In this document: positions 33,444 through 43,734 of the stretch, piece by piece | Numbering within the stretch: position 1 is the first letter of the stretch | Layout of the letters: each line of letters begins with the position of its first letter | Assembly (NCBI RefSeq): GCF_029168945.1 | Contig: NC_083601.1 | Location: 62,001 to 126,000, forward strand | Direction: 5' to 3' | From: Cannabis sativa | Lineage: Eukaryota; Streptophyta; Magnoliopsida; Rosales; Cannabaceae | DNA: 64,000 nt | Position numbers and translations under genes: made by a program | The notes under the pieces: generated by a model | The model's database searches: none | Told to the model about the DNA's origin: nothing | What the model saw: the letters and a program-made list of their open reading frames with translations, nothing else

Positions 33444-34277
33444 AAAACTTGTTACGAAAATTATGAACAATACGCAAGTGCACGTAATCAAGTAGTAAAC
33501 TCACGCAGGTGAGGTCGAACCACAGGGAATTGAACTGAATACCACTAAATTAGACTTATGATTCTATTTGGTAGATAAATAATTTTGATAGATTTTGAAA
33601 TAAAAAAAAAACAAGAAAATTAAAGAAAGCAATAAAGGTGTTTAATCAAGGATGAGAAATTAGGGAAAAGAATCCTGTTGATTTAATTACCCAATTGTTA
33701 ATGCTAATTACTATTCCTCTTTCTTTATGTGAACGACAGATTATAAAATTAACCTATCTCTTTTAAGATCTTTTAGGTCCTAAATCACATGTTATCTAAT
33801 CATATCTGAGATAGATTAACATATAATCAGCATTAAGCAATAATCTAAATGTCACAAAGGCTATGCAAATACTTTCGTTTCACATCAAAACCTAGTTTAT
33901 CCAATTTTAGCATTCCCAATTCTCACTTTTTCAGATTTTGAATTGGGATCATAGAACATGTAGAAGGTGATCAATCTTAAACATGTAATTAAACAAAAAT
34001 ATGGATAAATTCACAATCAAGAAAGGAGAAATAACAATTATCATTAACAAAAAGTAATTTCAATCAACATTCATCATCTCCCCAAATAGGAGTTTAGTTC
34101 ATAAAATCCATAATAACATCCATAATCAAAACTAAAACAGAAATTAACATAGAAATTAAGAGTTTAAGAAAGAACTAGTTGGTGATTGCATTCCGGATCG
34201 CCACCATTGCTTCCTCTGCCTCCTTCTTTCACTTTTTAGTCCAATTTTTGCCTCTCTCCCTTCTAAAACACGAGCCC

Positions 34278-34286
34278 CTTAAATAG
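34278..34286 (-). promoter_or_regulatory. TATA-like box of the Athila LTR
   Basis: Minus strand CTATTTAAG followed by GGGGCTCG. It lies 65-200 bp downstream (on the element strand) of the TCGCGA cluster. A reasonable core promoter by position; not proven. Confidence 0.5.
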
Positions 34287-34350
34287 AAATTAGGGTTGCT
34301 ACCTTTGAAAAAGTCAAAAACTGCCCAAAAATCTCGTTTTTCGCCCCTAG

Positions 34351-34480
34351 TCGCGACTACATAAAGTCTAGTCGCGACCATAGACAAAATACAAAAAATA
34401 TGCTTGCTGCCTAGCTCCTAGTCGCGACCATGGTCGCGACCATGAAAAAGGGTCGCGACCATGGAAAGTGGTGGTCGCGA
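34351..34480. promoter_or_regulatory. Cluster of six TCGCGA boxes in the Athila 5' LTR
   Basis: TCGCGA at 34351, 34372, 34422, 34434, 34453 and 34475. The extra box compared with the left LTR arises from a local duplication of GGTCGCGACCAT. Confidence 0.6.
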
Positions 34481-34853
34481 CTACTGGAGCAAAATTTGAC
34501 AGCTTCAGCATCTTTCAGTAAAATGTGCATAACTTTCACATACAAACTCCAAATGAGTTGATTCAAGATGCGTTGGAAAGAAGAGAAAGAAATCTAAAAC
34601 TTTTATGTTTTGACTTTTTCCAAAATCTGATTAGAACATAGTAAAATTTAAGCTTGAAGTTTCAGCTTTATTTTCTTACAGAATTTTCTCTATTTTATAG
34701 ATTGTTGTTTTCCGAAATTTGATCAATTTATACATTTCAAGTGTGAAACCTGAAACCAAAGAAAACAAGCGTAATTTTATTCCAAATATAATAATCAAGA
34801 AGGAAAATAACTATAAAAAGTGACCCAAAACTTATGCTAAAAATAGCCTAACA

Positions 34854-35412
34854 AAAGGCTGCTATGTAAACAAAGAATATAAATTTATTTCAATATACGA
34901 AAATAAACTAATAAGTTCATTTGGGATATATGCCAAATAAACTTATGAGTAATGCATTTCATGTGAGCAAGACATTTCATCATATTCAAATCTTTGACAA
35001 GTGCATAGATTGTTATCCAAATTTACTATGTAAAACATGTTACAGTCATGTATTTTGTATACAATCAAATTTGATTTGATGTCTCGACCTAAAAAAGAAT
35101 AGACTAATTAGTTTGTTATTTTATAGGAAAACATTTTGTTTGAAATAAAAAATAAATTGTTGTTACAATATATGAAAAATAGACTAATAAGTTTATTGAC
35201 GTATGTTTGATTATAGTTTACTATGTATTGAAAAAAAATAAAATATTGTTCAAACAAATAGAATCTACTAAGTTTATTGACATATATAATGGTAGACTAT
35301 ATGAAATGAACTGAATTATTATTCCAATATACGAAAAGAAAAATAAAAATTTGTTTCAATATGCTAAAATAAATTAATAGATTTATTAGCATATACGATA
35401 ATAGGCTATACG
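34854..35412. repeat. Tandem repeat copy 2 (~556 bp unit)
   Basis: Begins AAAGGCTGCTATGTAAAC at the Athila TSD and ends where the next AAAGGCTACTATGTAAAC begins. AT-rich, non-coding. Confidence 0.8.
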
Positions 35413-35970
35413 AAAAGGCTACTATGTAAACAAAGAATGAAAATATATTTCAATATGTCAAAATAAACTAATAAGTTTATTAGGCATATACGAGTATAAG
35501 CATATATGCCAAATAAACTTATGAGCAAGGAATTTCATCATATTCAAATCTTTGACAAGTGCATATATTGTTATTCAGGATTACTATATAAGACATGTTA
35601 CAGTAATGTACTTTGTATACAACCAGATTTGATGTCTCAACTTGAAAAAAAATAGACTAATTAGTTTGTTATTTTATATTCACACATTGTGTTTGAAATA
35701 AAAAAAATGAATTGTTGTTCCAATATACACGAAAATTAGACTAATGTGTTTCTTGGCGTATATCATTATGTTTGATTATAGTTTACTCTGTATTGAAAAA
35801 AATAAAATATTATTCCCCCAACAAACGATAACTAGTAGGTTTATTAACATATTGTAGGCTATATGACATGAAATAAATTGTTGTTCTAATATACAAAAGA
35901 AAAATAAAATTTGTTTTAATATGCAAAAATAAACTAACTGATTTATTAACATAACTAATAGAATGAATTC
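35413..35970. repeat. Tandem repeat copy 3
   Basis: Same landmark order as copies 1 and 2 (AAATAAACTAATAAGTTTATT, CATATTCAAATCTTTGACAAG, TTTGTATACAA, GATTATAGTTTACT). The final part is diverged. The 89-codon minus frame at 35776-36045 is low-complexity. Confidence 0.75.
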
Positions 35971-36205
35971 TGTATGAATTACTTTGTATGATCTATGTTT
36001 CTTTTGTATATCAGTTTTGTAAATTAATATCATGAATATATTCAATATTTAGTTTGAAAATAAAAAGAAAATTATAAACACCATTAATAATTGTAAACAT
36101 ATCAGCTTTAAAAAAATGTTGATTGTGAACATCTAACTTGATATGAAAGCAACAAAAAGTATTGAAATTTATAAGAGGCAGCTTTGTAAAATATGTTTAC
36201 AAATG

Positions 36206-36480
36206 AGGTTTACACAAGGAGGTATTAAAAAAATTATAGAAAATTTGGAAAACCGTGATCATGTGCTCTGCACCTCCTGACGCACGTCCCATCCAACTGT
36301 CGCTGACGTCATCCTTCTCTTCAGCTTGTTCAAAAAGCAACATAGGTTTACAAAAGGAGGTATTAAAAAATTTTGGAAAATTTGGAAAACCGTGATCATG
36401 TGCTCTGGACCTTCTGACGCGCGTCCCATCCAGCTGTCACTGACGTCATCCTTCTCTTCAGCGTGTTGAAAAAGCAACAG
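36206..36480. repeat. Two-copy 138 bp tandem duplication carrying TGACGTCA
   Basis: Units start at 36206 and 36344 with AGGTTTACA and share AAAACCGTGATCATGTGCTCTG, CGTCCCATCCA and CTGACGTCATCCTTCTCTTC. The bZIP-type palindrome TGACGTCA is at 36304-36311 and 36441-36448. The 72-codon minus frame across it is a by-product. Confidence 0.85.
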
Positions 36481-36589
36481 GATTGGATTAAATTTTAAAA
36501 ACGGTATAAAGTAGCGGTAATATTAATAATTATAAAAACTAAGTTATTATTGGGATGAAATATACAAATACGTGTCCACATGTAAATTA

Positions 36590-36890
36590 TCCTTTTTTGT
36601 AACTAAATATGACTTTTAGTCACAACAAAATGTTACTTGTGACTAAAACATAGTATGTAGTTACACGTTGTCACTAATTTAGTTTTAGTCACAACAAGTA
36701 TTGTGATTAAAAATACATTTAGTTACAACAAATTGTAATTTTTGTGACTAATACATTTAGCCAGGAACCTTTTAGTCACAACATATGAATAATAATTTAT
36801 AATTAGTCACAATTTTTTTACTTTTAGTCACAAATTTTGTTGTGACTAAAAGTAAGATGTTACATATTGTAACTTGGAGAGGAGTTATAC
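36590..36890. repeat. Inverted-repeat-rich segment with TTTTAGTCACAA motifs
   Basis: CTTTTAGTCACAACA and its complement TTGTGACTAAAAGT recur at least eight times in both orientations. This looks like a decayed DNA-transposon or MITE cluster. No clear ends or TSD found. Confidence 0.5.
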
Positions 36891-36968
36891 AATTTATTGT
36901 CACTTGTAACTCTTGTGTTGATCATACATTATTAGTGTAATAAAAGGGTTGTTACATAATTTGATTTA

Positions 36969-37815
36969 GGGCGCGTTTGAAAAGCCACCAGGGAATTGGA
37001 ATTGGATGTAATTGGAAGTAATTACACAGTTTGACGTGTTTGTGTGGCCACGTAATTACATGGTAACTGTGTAATTAGAGGTAATTGGGAGGCCTCAATT
37101 ACTCTCTCCAATTCTCATACTCCCCATGAGAATTGGGTGTAATTACACTGTGTAATTACATACCAAAAATAAATTCAAATTATTTTAATTAGTTGATATG
37201 ATATTTTAATTATTTTTAATGTATTGACTTTCCCTTTTTCTATGAATCATCAAAAAACAAGATTGGATTGTATTAGCATGTTGTGTACTTCACAACTTTA
37301 TTCGCAAGTGGAATTGTGATGATGAATTTTTCGAAGAGGACATGGAAAATAAAATAGGAAATTGTGAAAATTTGAACAATATTGATTTTGATTCAGATTC
37401 AGATGAAGAACTTAGTGACGGGCCAACAGATGATGACAAGCAATATATGTTTAATTTTAGAGATATAATAGCTCAAAATATATAGAACGCAAGAGCAATT
37501 AGATAGTCTTAAAAAAATTATTTTAAATATTTGCTACTAAATTGGTATAGTTTTGACTTTATTTTATGAAGAGAAACTTATTTATTTGTATATTATTAAT
37601 TGATGAAATTTATTTCTAAATATTATAATATTAATTTACTGTGTAATTACTAACTATCATGCCAAACATGATATTAGGAATTCACATGTAATTACCACTT
37701 GACATCCAAACACACCTTGTATTTTAAAATACAATGTAATTACTATACAGTTATACAGTGTAATTACTACCTCATGTTTGGCATAGTAATTACACAGTTG
37801 TTTCCAAATAGAATC
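36969..37815 (+). mobile_element. PIF/Harbinger-type element, degenerate, with transposase tail
   Basis: It is bounded by TTA (36966-36968 and 37816-37818). Its ends are loosely inverted (GGGCGCGTTTGAAAAGCC and, inverted, GATTCTATTTGGAAACA). Many GTGTAATTAC boxes in both orientations lie near the ends. Inside is a transposase C-terminal fragment. About 847 bp, so heavily deleted. TSD length and the protein fragment support Harbinger. Confidence 0.75.
37267..37485 (+). pseudogene. Harbinger transposase (DDE_Tnp_4 type) C-terminal fragment
   Basis: A 72-codon open stretch to a TAG reads IVLACCVLHNFIRKWNC near its start. This is the ACC-LHNF-R signature close to the end of the Harbinger nuclease domain. 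An acidic tail follows (DFDSDSDEELSDGPTDDD), then FNFRDIIAQNI and the stop. The catalytic core upstream is missing. It has no start codon and sits inside the 36969-37815 element, so it is a relic. Confidence 0.8.
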
Positions 37816-37859
37816 TTAAGGAATTCAAAACTATGGTAATATAGTTGTTACAAAATAGA

Positions 37860-38235
37860 TTAATATTCATTTATGAGAGAGAAATGAGGTAGTGTGTTTG
37901 AATTCTAAGTGTGATCACCTTAATAATATATAAATGAGTCTAATGTACTCATTTGAAGTAGACCAAATTTTCAATCAAGAAAGTACATTGCTAGAAAACT
38001 TAAAAGCTTGATAATTCCTAAAGTTATTTTCATGAGAATTTCCTTAGTGCTTAGAGATAGGAAAAATAAGTTTTTGGACAAAAGTGTAATACCTTGTTCA
38101 AGTCATGTTGATCCCCACTAATCTACACTCAAAGTTGTGAGTAAGTGTATTATATATATATATTCTTCTCTTGTTATATGTATGTATTATATTACATGTA
38201 TTGTATTTTTTTTTCTTTTACCTTTTATATATATA
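37860..38235. other. No gene seen
   Basis: AT-rich stretch ending in a (TA)n-like run that served as the insertion target of the adjacent solo LTR. Confidence 0.6.
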
Positions 38236-40113
38236 TGTTGGAATTATTTTACCACGATCTAGATTTACTAACAAGTATGTTATTAACATCCTAAATATGA
38301 ACTTCTAAAACGATATGAAATAAACACATATAAAGTATAAGAAACCTTACACTGGTTGCAGCGACATATAATGTCTCCTTCCACTCAGATCTCTAACCCT
38401 TGTATCCTTTCTATAGCAGAGTATCACCAAGATCTGAGTCTGAATCTCCTTCTCTTGAAACTGGATTCTTCACAGCCTTACACACTATGATTGAGTTCTA
38501 CTTGATGTGTGTGGGCACTCACTCTTTTCACTATGTGGCTTCGATTTTGATGAGAGAAAGAGAGAGAGATGGTTTCAGCTAGGGTAGTGAAGGAGGCTTT
38601 GAAATTTTTTTACTGAAGGAATGAGATGCATCATCTTTTCCCTTAAGCCATCACTACCTATTTATAGGAAACCACCTAGGGTTAGGTTAGACTTATTTGG
38701 CATTAAAATAATGAAAAAATAAATGGTAAATTGCTATTAGAGTGGCCGGCCATGGATTGGATATTGGGGCCCACTTTGTAATTTGCCATTTTCTCATTTT
38801 TTTCATCTTATTTTCTCAAAACGCCAATTTTCTAATTTAACCACTTAAATGCCAAATCTAATTATTTAATAACTAAAAATTAATTATTAAATAATATTGT
38901 CATTTAATATATTTATTAATTAGACTTATCAAGGTCTCTTAATTAACAAATAAACCCTAGAATCTCTTTTCTTCACAATTAAGCCCTTGCTTAGTGAAAA
39001 TTCATAAACAAGACATAGTCTAATTTTAGAATTATAATTGATTAATCAAAATTAATTAACTGAGTCTTACAAGTAGTATTGTCTCAACTAGTATGGGGAC
39101 CATGGGCCTATATATCTGAGCTTCCAATAAGTAGCTCTAAAATTTACCAAGTAAATTCGCTGACTTATTAATTTCTTGTTGCATCCACCATAGAACTTGA
39201 AATTGCACTCTCAGTTATATAGAACGCTCTATATGTTCCACGATATAGATACGCAATTAGTTATCTATTGTTATAATCCCAATAATCAATGATCCTCTAT
39301 AGATGATTTACATTGTGTAGGGATTAATTTACCGTTACACCCTTCAATGTATTTTATCCTTAAAACACTTAGCCACCTATAAATGATATTTCAGTGAACT
39401 AAACATAATCACTGAAATGAGTACTCAACCATTTATCTCTGTTTAGCCAAGCTCGAAGGAAATCATCATTTCACTTCTATGCCCTGATAGAAGCTATAGA
39501 TTCCATATCTATGTTTAGCGCTCCCACTCAATTGTACTACCATGTTCCTAAAATGTACGTATCACCCTGACCAAAAAGTAGGCTTCTAACAAATCAAAGA
39601 ACATGTATAATACTCTTGAGATCGAACCTAACCATGTCAAGATTAAGATCATTTGATCTAGGATCAACTAGGTGATATTGAATTGAATAGATATTACGAT
39701 AAGTTTAACATATCTGATTCAAAGTTCAATATCAGTCCCTTCCGATGCATACTCCATGCATCCAACCTAAGCTTTACTTTAACCAATGCCCTGGAAAGGA
39801 CATAACACTTATCCAATGTGCTAGTAAACTATGTTGTAGATTATCATATCAGTTAAACCCAGTGTACTGATAAATCTAGGAATATATATTTAATCACACA
39901 ATCTTGATTACTTTCCACTGTACTGACGACACAATAATCAAGAACATAAATGTGATAAGGATTTGGAAGAATTTATAAATCAAATAAACATATAAATGAT
40001 AACATGAACCAAATGACACAATAAGTGATGAAAATACTTCTGTCTCTTTATTGATATTTAAATGATAGAGATTACATTGAAATAGAATTTTATTTAGGGC
40101 ATAAAACCCAACA
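38236..40113 (-). mobile_element. Solo LTR of the TR-GAG-like family, subfamily 2
   Basis: 1878 bp between TGTTGGAATTATTTT (plus) and CATAAAACCCAACA, flanked by ATATA on both sides (38231-38235 and 40114-40118). No internal region. It is closest to the inverted U3 fragment at 12358-13075. Formed presumably by recombination between two LTRs. The 60-codon frame at 38400-38582 is an LTR shadow. Confidence 0.93.
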
Positions 40114-40596
40114 ATATATGCAATATATATAGTGTATATATGTGTATTGTAATGTATATTTAATCAATCTCTTATTTTAGTCTTTGTATTATTTTACAAT
40201 AGAGTTGTCATGTATCTTGATTTTCTTCTATTGTAATAAAATCTCTAACAATTAAAACTTTATCCCTTTTTAATAGAAGAAGAGATAAATTAAAATTTTG
40301 ATAATACAAGGATAAGAGATTTAATGTAAAAGCTATTCATGGTAAGCATAGTGGTGCATATCATATAATTTACTATTTTATATGAGGGCTTGGCTAAAGT
40401 CCAGTCAAAATAAAAAATGGGATGGACCCATTCATTTATTAGATTTTCTCCTAAATAATCAAATATTTTATATGTGTGATATAATTAGGGTATTAATGTC
40501 ATTTGAGTAGGTGTACTAGTTACAACCGGTTCTTCCTCATTTCTTTATCCTATTTTTTTGTTTCTTAAAATAATAAATAAAAAATAAATTTTCTCT

Positions 40597-40745
40597 GTTA
40601 AGAAAGGTTGGGAGCGTTGGCTTTCTCCCACTCCAGGGAACAAGCTCCTGCTCCGAGTTCTCCTCCATTAAAAACTCTTGGGAGCATTGGCTTTCTCTGA
40701 TTCCAGCGAACAAGCTCATGCTCTGAGATCTCATCCATTAAAAAC
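40597..40745. repeat. Two-copy ~72 bp tandem repeat
   Basis: Units share GGGAGC(G/A)TTGGCTTTCTC, CCAG-GAACAAGCTC-TGCTC and CCATTAAAAACTCTTG, with scattered differences. A minus frame (40537-40734) and a plus frame (40748-40936) nearby show no recognisable protein. Confidence 0.75.
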
Positions 40746-40949
40746 TCTTGTACCGTCAAGGTTGGGAGCTTGGCCGAGTGTCGTTTCTAATCGAGAATGG
40801 AAAAGGGACGTGTCGTTTGCCAGTAATCCCGTCAAGATATGCTAGTAAACAAAGTGGGTTTTTGAGATTTGAGAATTTTTTCAAGAAAGGTGATTTATAT
40901 CAACTATATTGCTTTACCTTTTTTTCTGTTTTATAAATTTCAAGTTTTA

Positions 40950-41130
40950 CTCTAACTACATTCTACAAAACCCAATTCGGATCGGGGGCTTAAGGCCTCG
41001 AGTGAAACTAGGGCCAAGATTGTTGAACTTATTATTCAGTTGCAGGCCCAAAATTTGACCCCAGCTTCGACCGAAGCTTTGCCTCTCCTTAACAGGAAAT
41101 GGATTCTTGTGAAACCCTCTTTCATTACTG
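40950..41130 (+). pseudogene. Fragment of a plastid fibrillin / plastid-lipid-associated protein gene
   Basis: In the frame starting at 40980, the reading is [18 protein letters not shown], then [11 protein letters not shown] and KWILV, over 44 codons. This matches the conserved N-terminal core of plant fibrillins (PAP), which coat plastoglobules in chloroplasts and chromoplasts. Just upstream, FY-T is readable in another frame, so a frameshift separates them. Downstream the similarity fades into a T-run at 41142-41158. Transit peptide and remaining exons are absent, so this is a captured or decayed gene fragment rather than a gene. Identification is from memory of the family. Confidence 0.75.
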
Positions 41131-41159
41131 TTATATTTTTTTTTTTTTTGCTAAGATAA

Positions 41160-42450
41160 CAATTTAGTTTGAATTTCTTTTTACATTGATTTATTGAACT
41201 TGAGAAAATATATACTAATCAGAATGGTTATTGTGATAGGATTTTTAATTTACTTAAAAAGTTTATAATCTGTTCTACAAGATGAACTTAACACAGCCAT
41301 GTTTATTTATGTATTGGCAAGGATTTTGTAAGAAATTATTTTTATTTATTTTTATATTTTGAAAAGAAAAATAAATCAAAATACAATTGTGGGTCATTTC
41401 TATTGCTATTACTTTGAAAAATTTAGGGAAATTCTCAATAATATACTTAATATACAATCTATTAACAGAAATAACGTTAATTAATTTAATGCAATCCCAT
41501 TAACGTGACACATCATCACTCCTACCGTGGAATCAAAATAATCAAAACCTGTAATCTCGCTCATCAACGCGCCAACCTACTCCATTAATCACAAGATTGA
41601 ATTTCCTAACAGCGCGTGATATATAAACAATAAAGGAAACCTATAAATCTATAACTCAAATTCTCAGAATTCAAACCATTTCTCACAAAAAAAAAAACCA
41701 TTAACGAACAAAAAAAAAGCTTCGTTTGATAACCGATCAAACAATCTAAAACACAATTCGTTTCTCAAACTGTAATAACAATCTGCAAAATTGTTTCACT
41801 GCAATTATAAAAAAATCAAAATCACAACTCGAAACCTTCTCTCCAAAAAAAATCTCCATTAAAGAACAAAAAAAAAAGCTTATGTTACAAAAATCACACC
41901 TAATCGATCAACAAAAATTCAGAACTGGCGAAGCTCAGTCAATCTACAGTCGTACGACAGATCAACCAAACCGTCGACACAATAATGCGATCAAAAATCT
42001 AAAGTTAAGCAAAGTTTACCTTTTACACTGTATTTGACAACATGTCCATCTTCATATCGATGTTTTGCCTTTACTAGTCGCACCACCAAAAGCTACCAAA
42101 ACATGTAATAATAAAAAATCAAAATACAGAACTTATTAATATACAAAATTACTTGATTAATTATGTGAGAAAAGTAATTTTTTGTACATATACTTGTCAA
42201 CAAGAATTTTTTACTTACAATATTCAAAACTGTTTAGAACAAATGTTACAAATCTATACTCGATAGCTATAATCAACTATTCATTAAATAATTATACATA
42301 TATAATCATAATTGTATATTTAATTCAAGAAAAAATATGCATTTGTTTATAACCGGTTAAGAGTTCTTCCATTCACTTTACATGTTATTTAGCTTCACAA
42401 TTTTTAAGATTTGCATTTATTGTTAACAGTTTGATATGAAAAATCCAAGA
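41160..42450. other. No gene recognised
   Basis: AT-rich sequence with A-runs. A TATATAAAC box near 41630 followed by an A-rich stretch looks promoter-like, but no open frame of note follows. Confidence 0.5.
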
Positions 42451-42458
42451 ACAGTTAT

Positions 42459-43118
42459 TAGGGCTGTTCATCTGATTCAATCCGCACTTTTTTGGTCAAG
42501 CAACAACCAATCCGCACTAAGTGCGGATTTCATTTTTTGGATCCAATCCAATCCAATCCGCACAATAGCTCAAATCCAATCCAATCCAATCCGCAAAAGT
42601 GCGGATTGGATCGGTTACTTTGGATTTGTTACTTTTTAATATTAAATTATTTAATATTTATGAAAAAAATATTTTTTTTCACATAACTAGCAACAAAATA
42701 AAATAAACTATAGTTATTTTATGTCTACAACAACACATTAAATAAATAAAATAACAAATAACAAATTCAAAGGAAGAAAAAAAATTGTATATATAAAAAA
42801 AATATTTAATTTTATTTTAAATTGTATGTAGAAAAAAAATATATAAGAATAGAATATACATTTTATCTATTAAGTTTTGCAATATGATTGTATTATATGT
42901 ATTAGACTTTTAAATTACTATTTTCTTTACATTAAAATGTTATTTGTATATATAATTTTTTAATTTTGTTATAAATATGTGTGGATTGGATTGGATCGGT
43001 TACTTTTACATGTCAATCAACATCCAATCCGCACAAGTGCGGATATCCGCACTTTGCGGATTAGATTGGATTGGATCGTGCGAATTGGATTGGATCGACT
43101 ATTTTATGAACACCCCTA
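42459..43118. mobile_element. hAT-type MITE, copy 1
   Basis: Ends TAGGGCTGTTCAT and, inverted, TAGGGGTGTTCAT. 8 bp target duplication ACAGTTAT at 42451-42458 and 43119-43126. 660 bp, no transposase. Both ends carry many ATCCAATCC and GTGCGGAT subterminal repeats in both orientations, a typical arrangement for transposase binding. The frames at 42436-42686 are shadows. Confidence 0.92.
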
Positions 43119-43126
43119 ACAGTTAT

Positions 43127-43734
43127 GATACTTTATAATGGACAATAGGTGGACAAAACAAACTACACAGATTATGAAGTGACAAGGATATTGATACCAT
43201 CAAGTTGTTCTTACAACATACTTGCACAAACAATATGTTCTACTTTGTGTTTGGACAATAAAAAAATCATTGATGTTCGATTCCAAATAAAATCAGGAAT
43301 ACCACCATGAAGATTACATATGACAATAATGCAAATTTTATGAAAAACAGAAAAAAAAAAAAAAAAAAAGATGACCATGAGACCAACTACCCTATGATGG
43401 TTAACCTTTCGGCAGCCATTCCAACAAAAAATATTGGTAACAACTCTATCAATCAAGAATACTCTGAACCTACAATGCAAATCACCCAAGTGATACCAAC
43501 AAGGACAGAGTATGCACAACACATGGCAGACTTCGTAATCAATCAAGTTGAAAATGCAATTGAAACAAGCCAGCAAGCAACAAGTCAGGTGATCTTAGAT
43601 CCTCATGTTAGTAGCATATGTGTCTCCCAACTTATGGGACCACTTGTGTTTTGAAGCAATTAGAGATCCGTATAAATACATCTCTCTTCTATTGAAGAAG
43701 GGGTTGAAAAATAATCATTTGTAAGAGAGTTTAG
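43127..43734. other. Unassigned stretch with a 115-codon frame of unknown status
   Basis: The frame 43307-43654 contains an A-run coding a poly-Lys stretch and a Gln/Thr-rich part, and overlaps an equally long minus frame. I do not recognise a family. It lies in transposon-rich DNA directly before a solo LTR, so it may be a relic. A TATAAATA box lies near 43671. Confidence 0.35.

Larger units (their letters stand above)
9636..34853 (-). mobile_element. Athila-type Ty3/gypsy element, pol-deleted, with two nested insertions
   Basis: LTRs at 9636-11044 and 33450-34853 are about 1.4 kb, nearly identical, and end TGTTACG...CCTAACA. The 5 bp target duplication AAAGG flanks the pair (9631-9635 and 34854-34858). 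The primer site next to the right LTR matches tRNA-Asp, as in Athila elements, so the element is minus. It keeps gag and protease, but between protease (20856) and the 3' non-coding region (12353) there is no RT, RNase H or integrase. Element B is inserted at that point and element A inside gag. Without the insertions the element is about 6.5 kb. The host tandem repeat copies at 9090-9630 and 35413 onward show the uninterrupted site. Confidence 0.95.
33450..34853 (-). repeat. 5' LTR of the Athila-type element
   Basis: 1404 bp, TGTTACG...CCTAACA on the plus strand, followed by the TSD AAAGG. Nearly identical to 9636-11044. Confidence 0.95.

Noticed and set aside
43307..43654. 115-codon frame that might be a small gene
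   Set aside because: Contains an A-run, overlaps an equally long opposite frame and lies among transposons; no family match. Kept only as an unassigned stretch.
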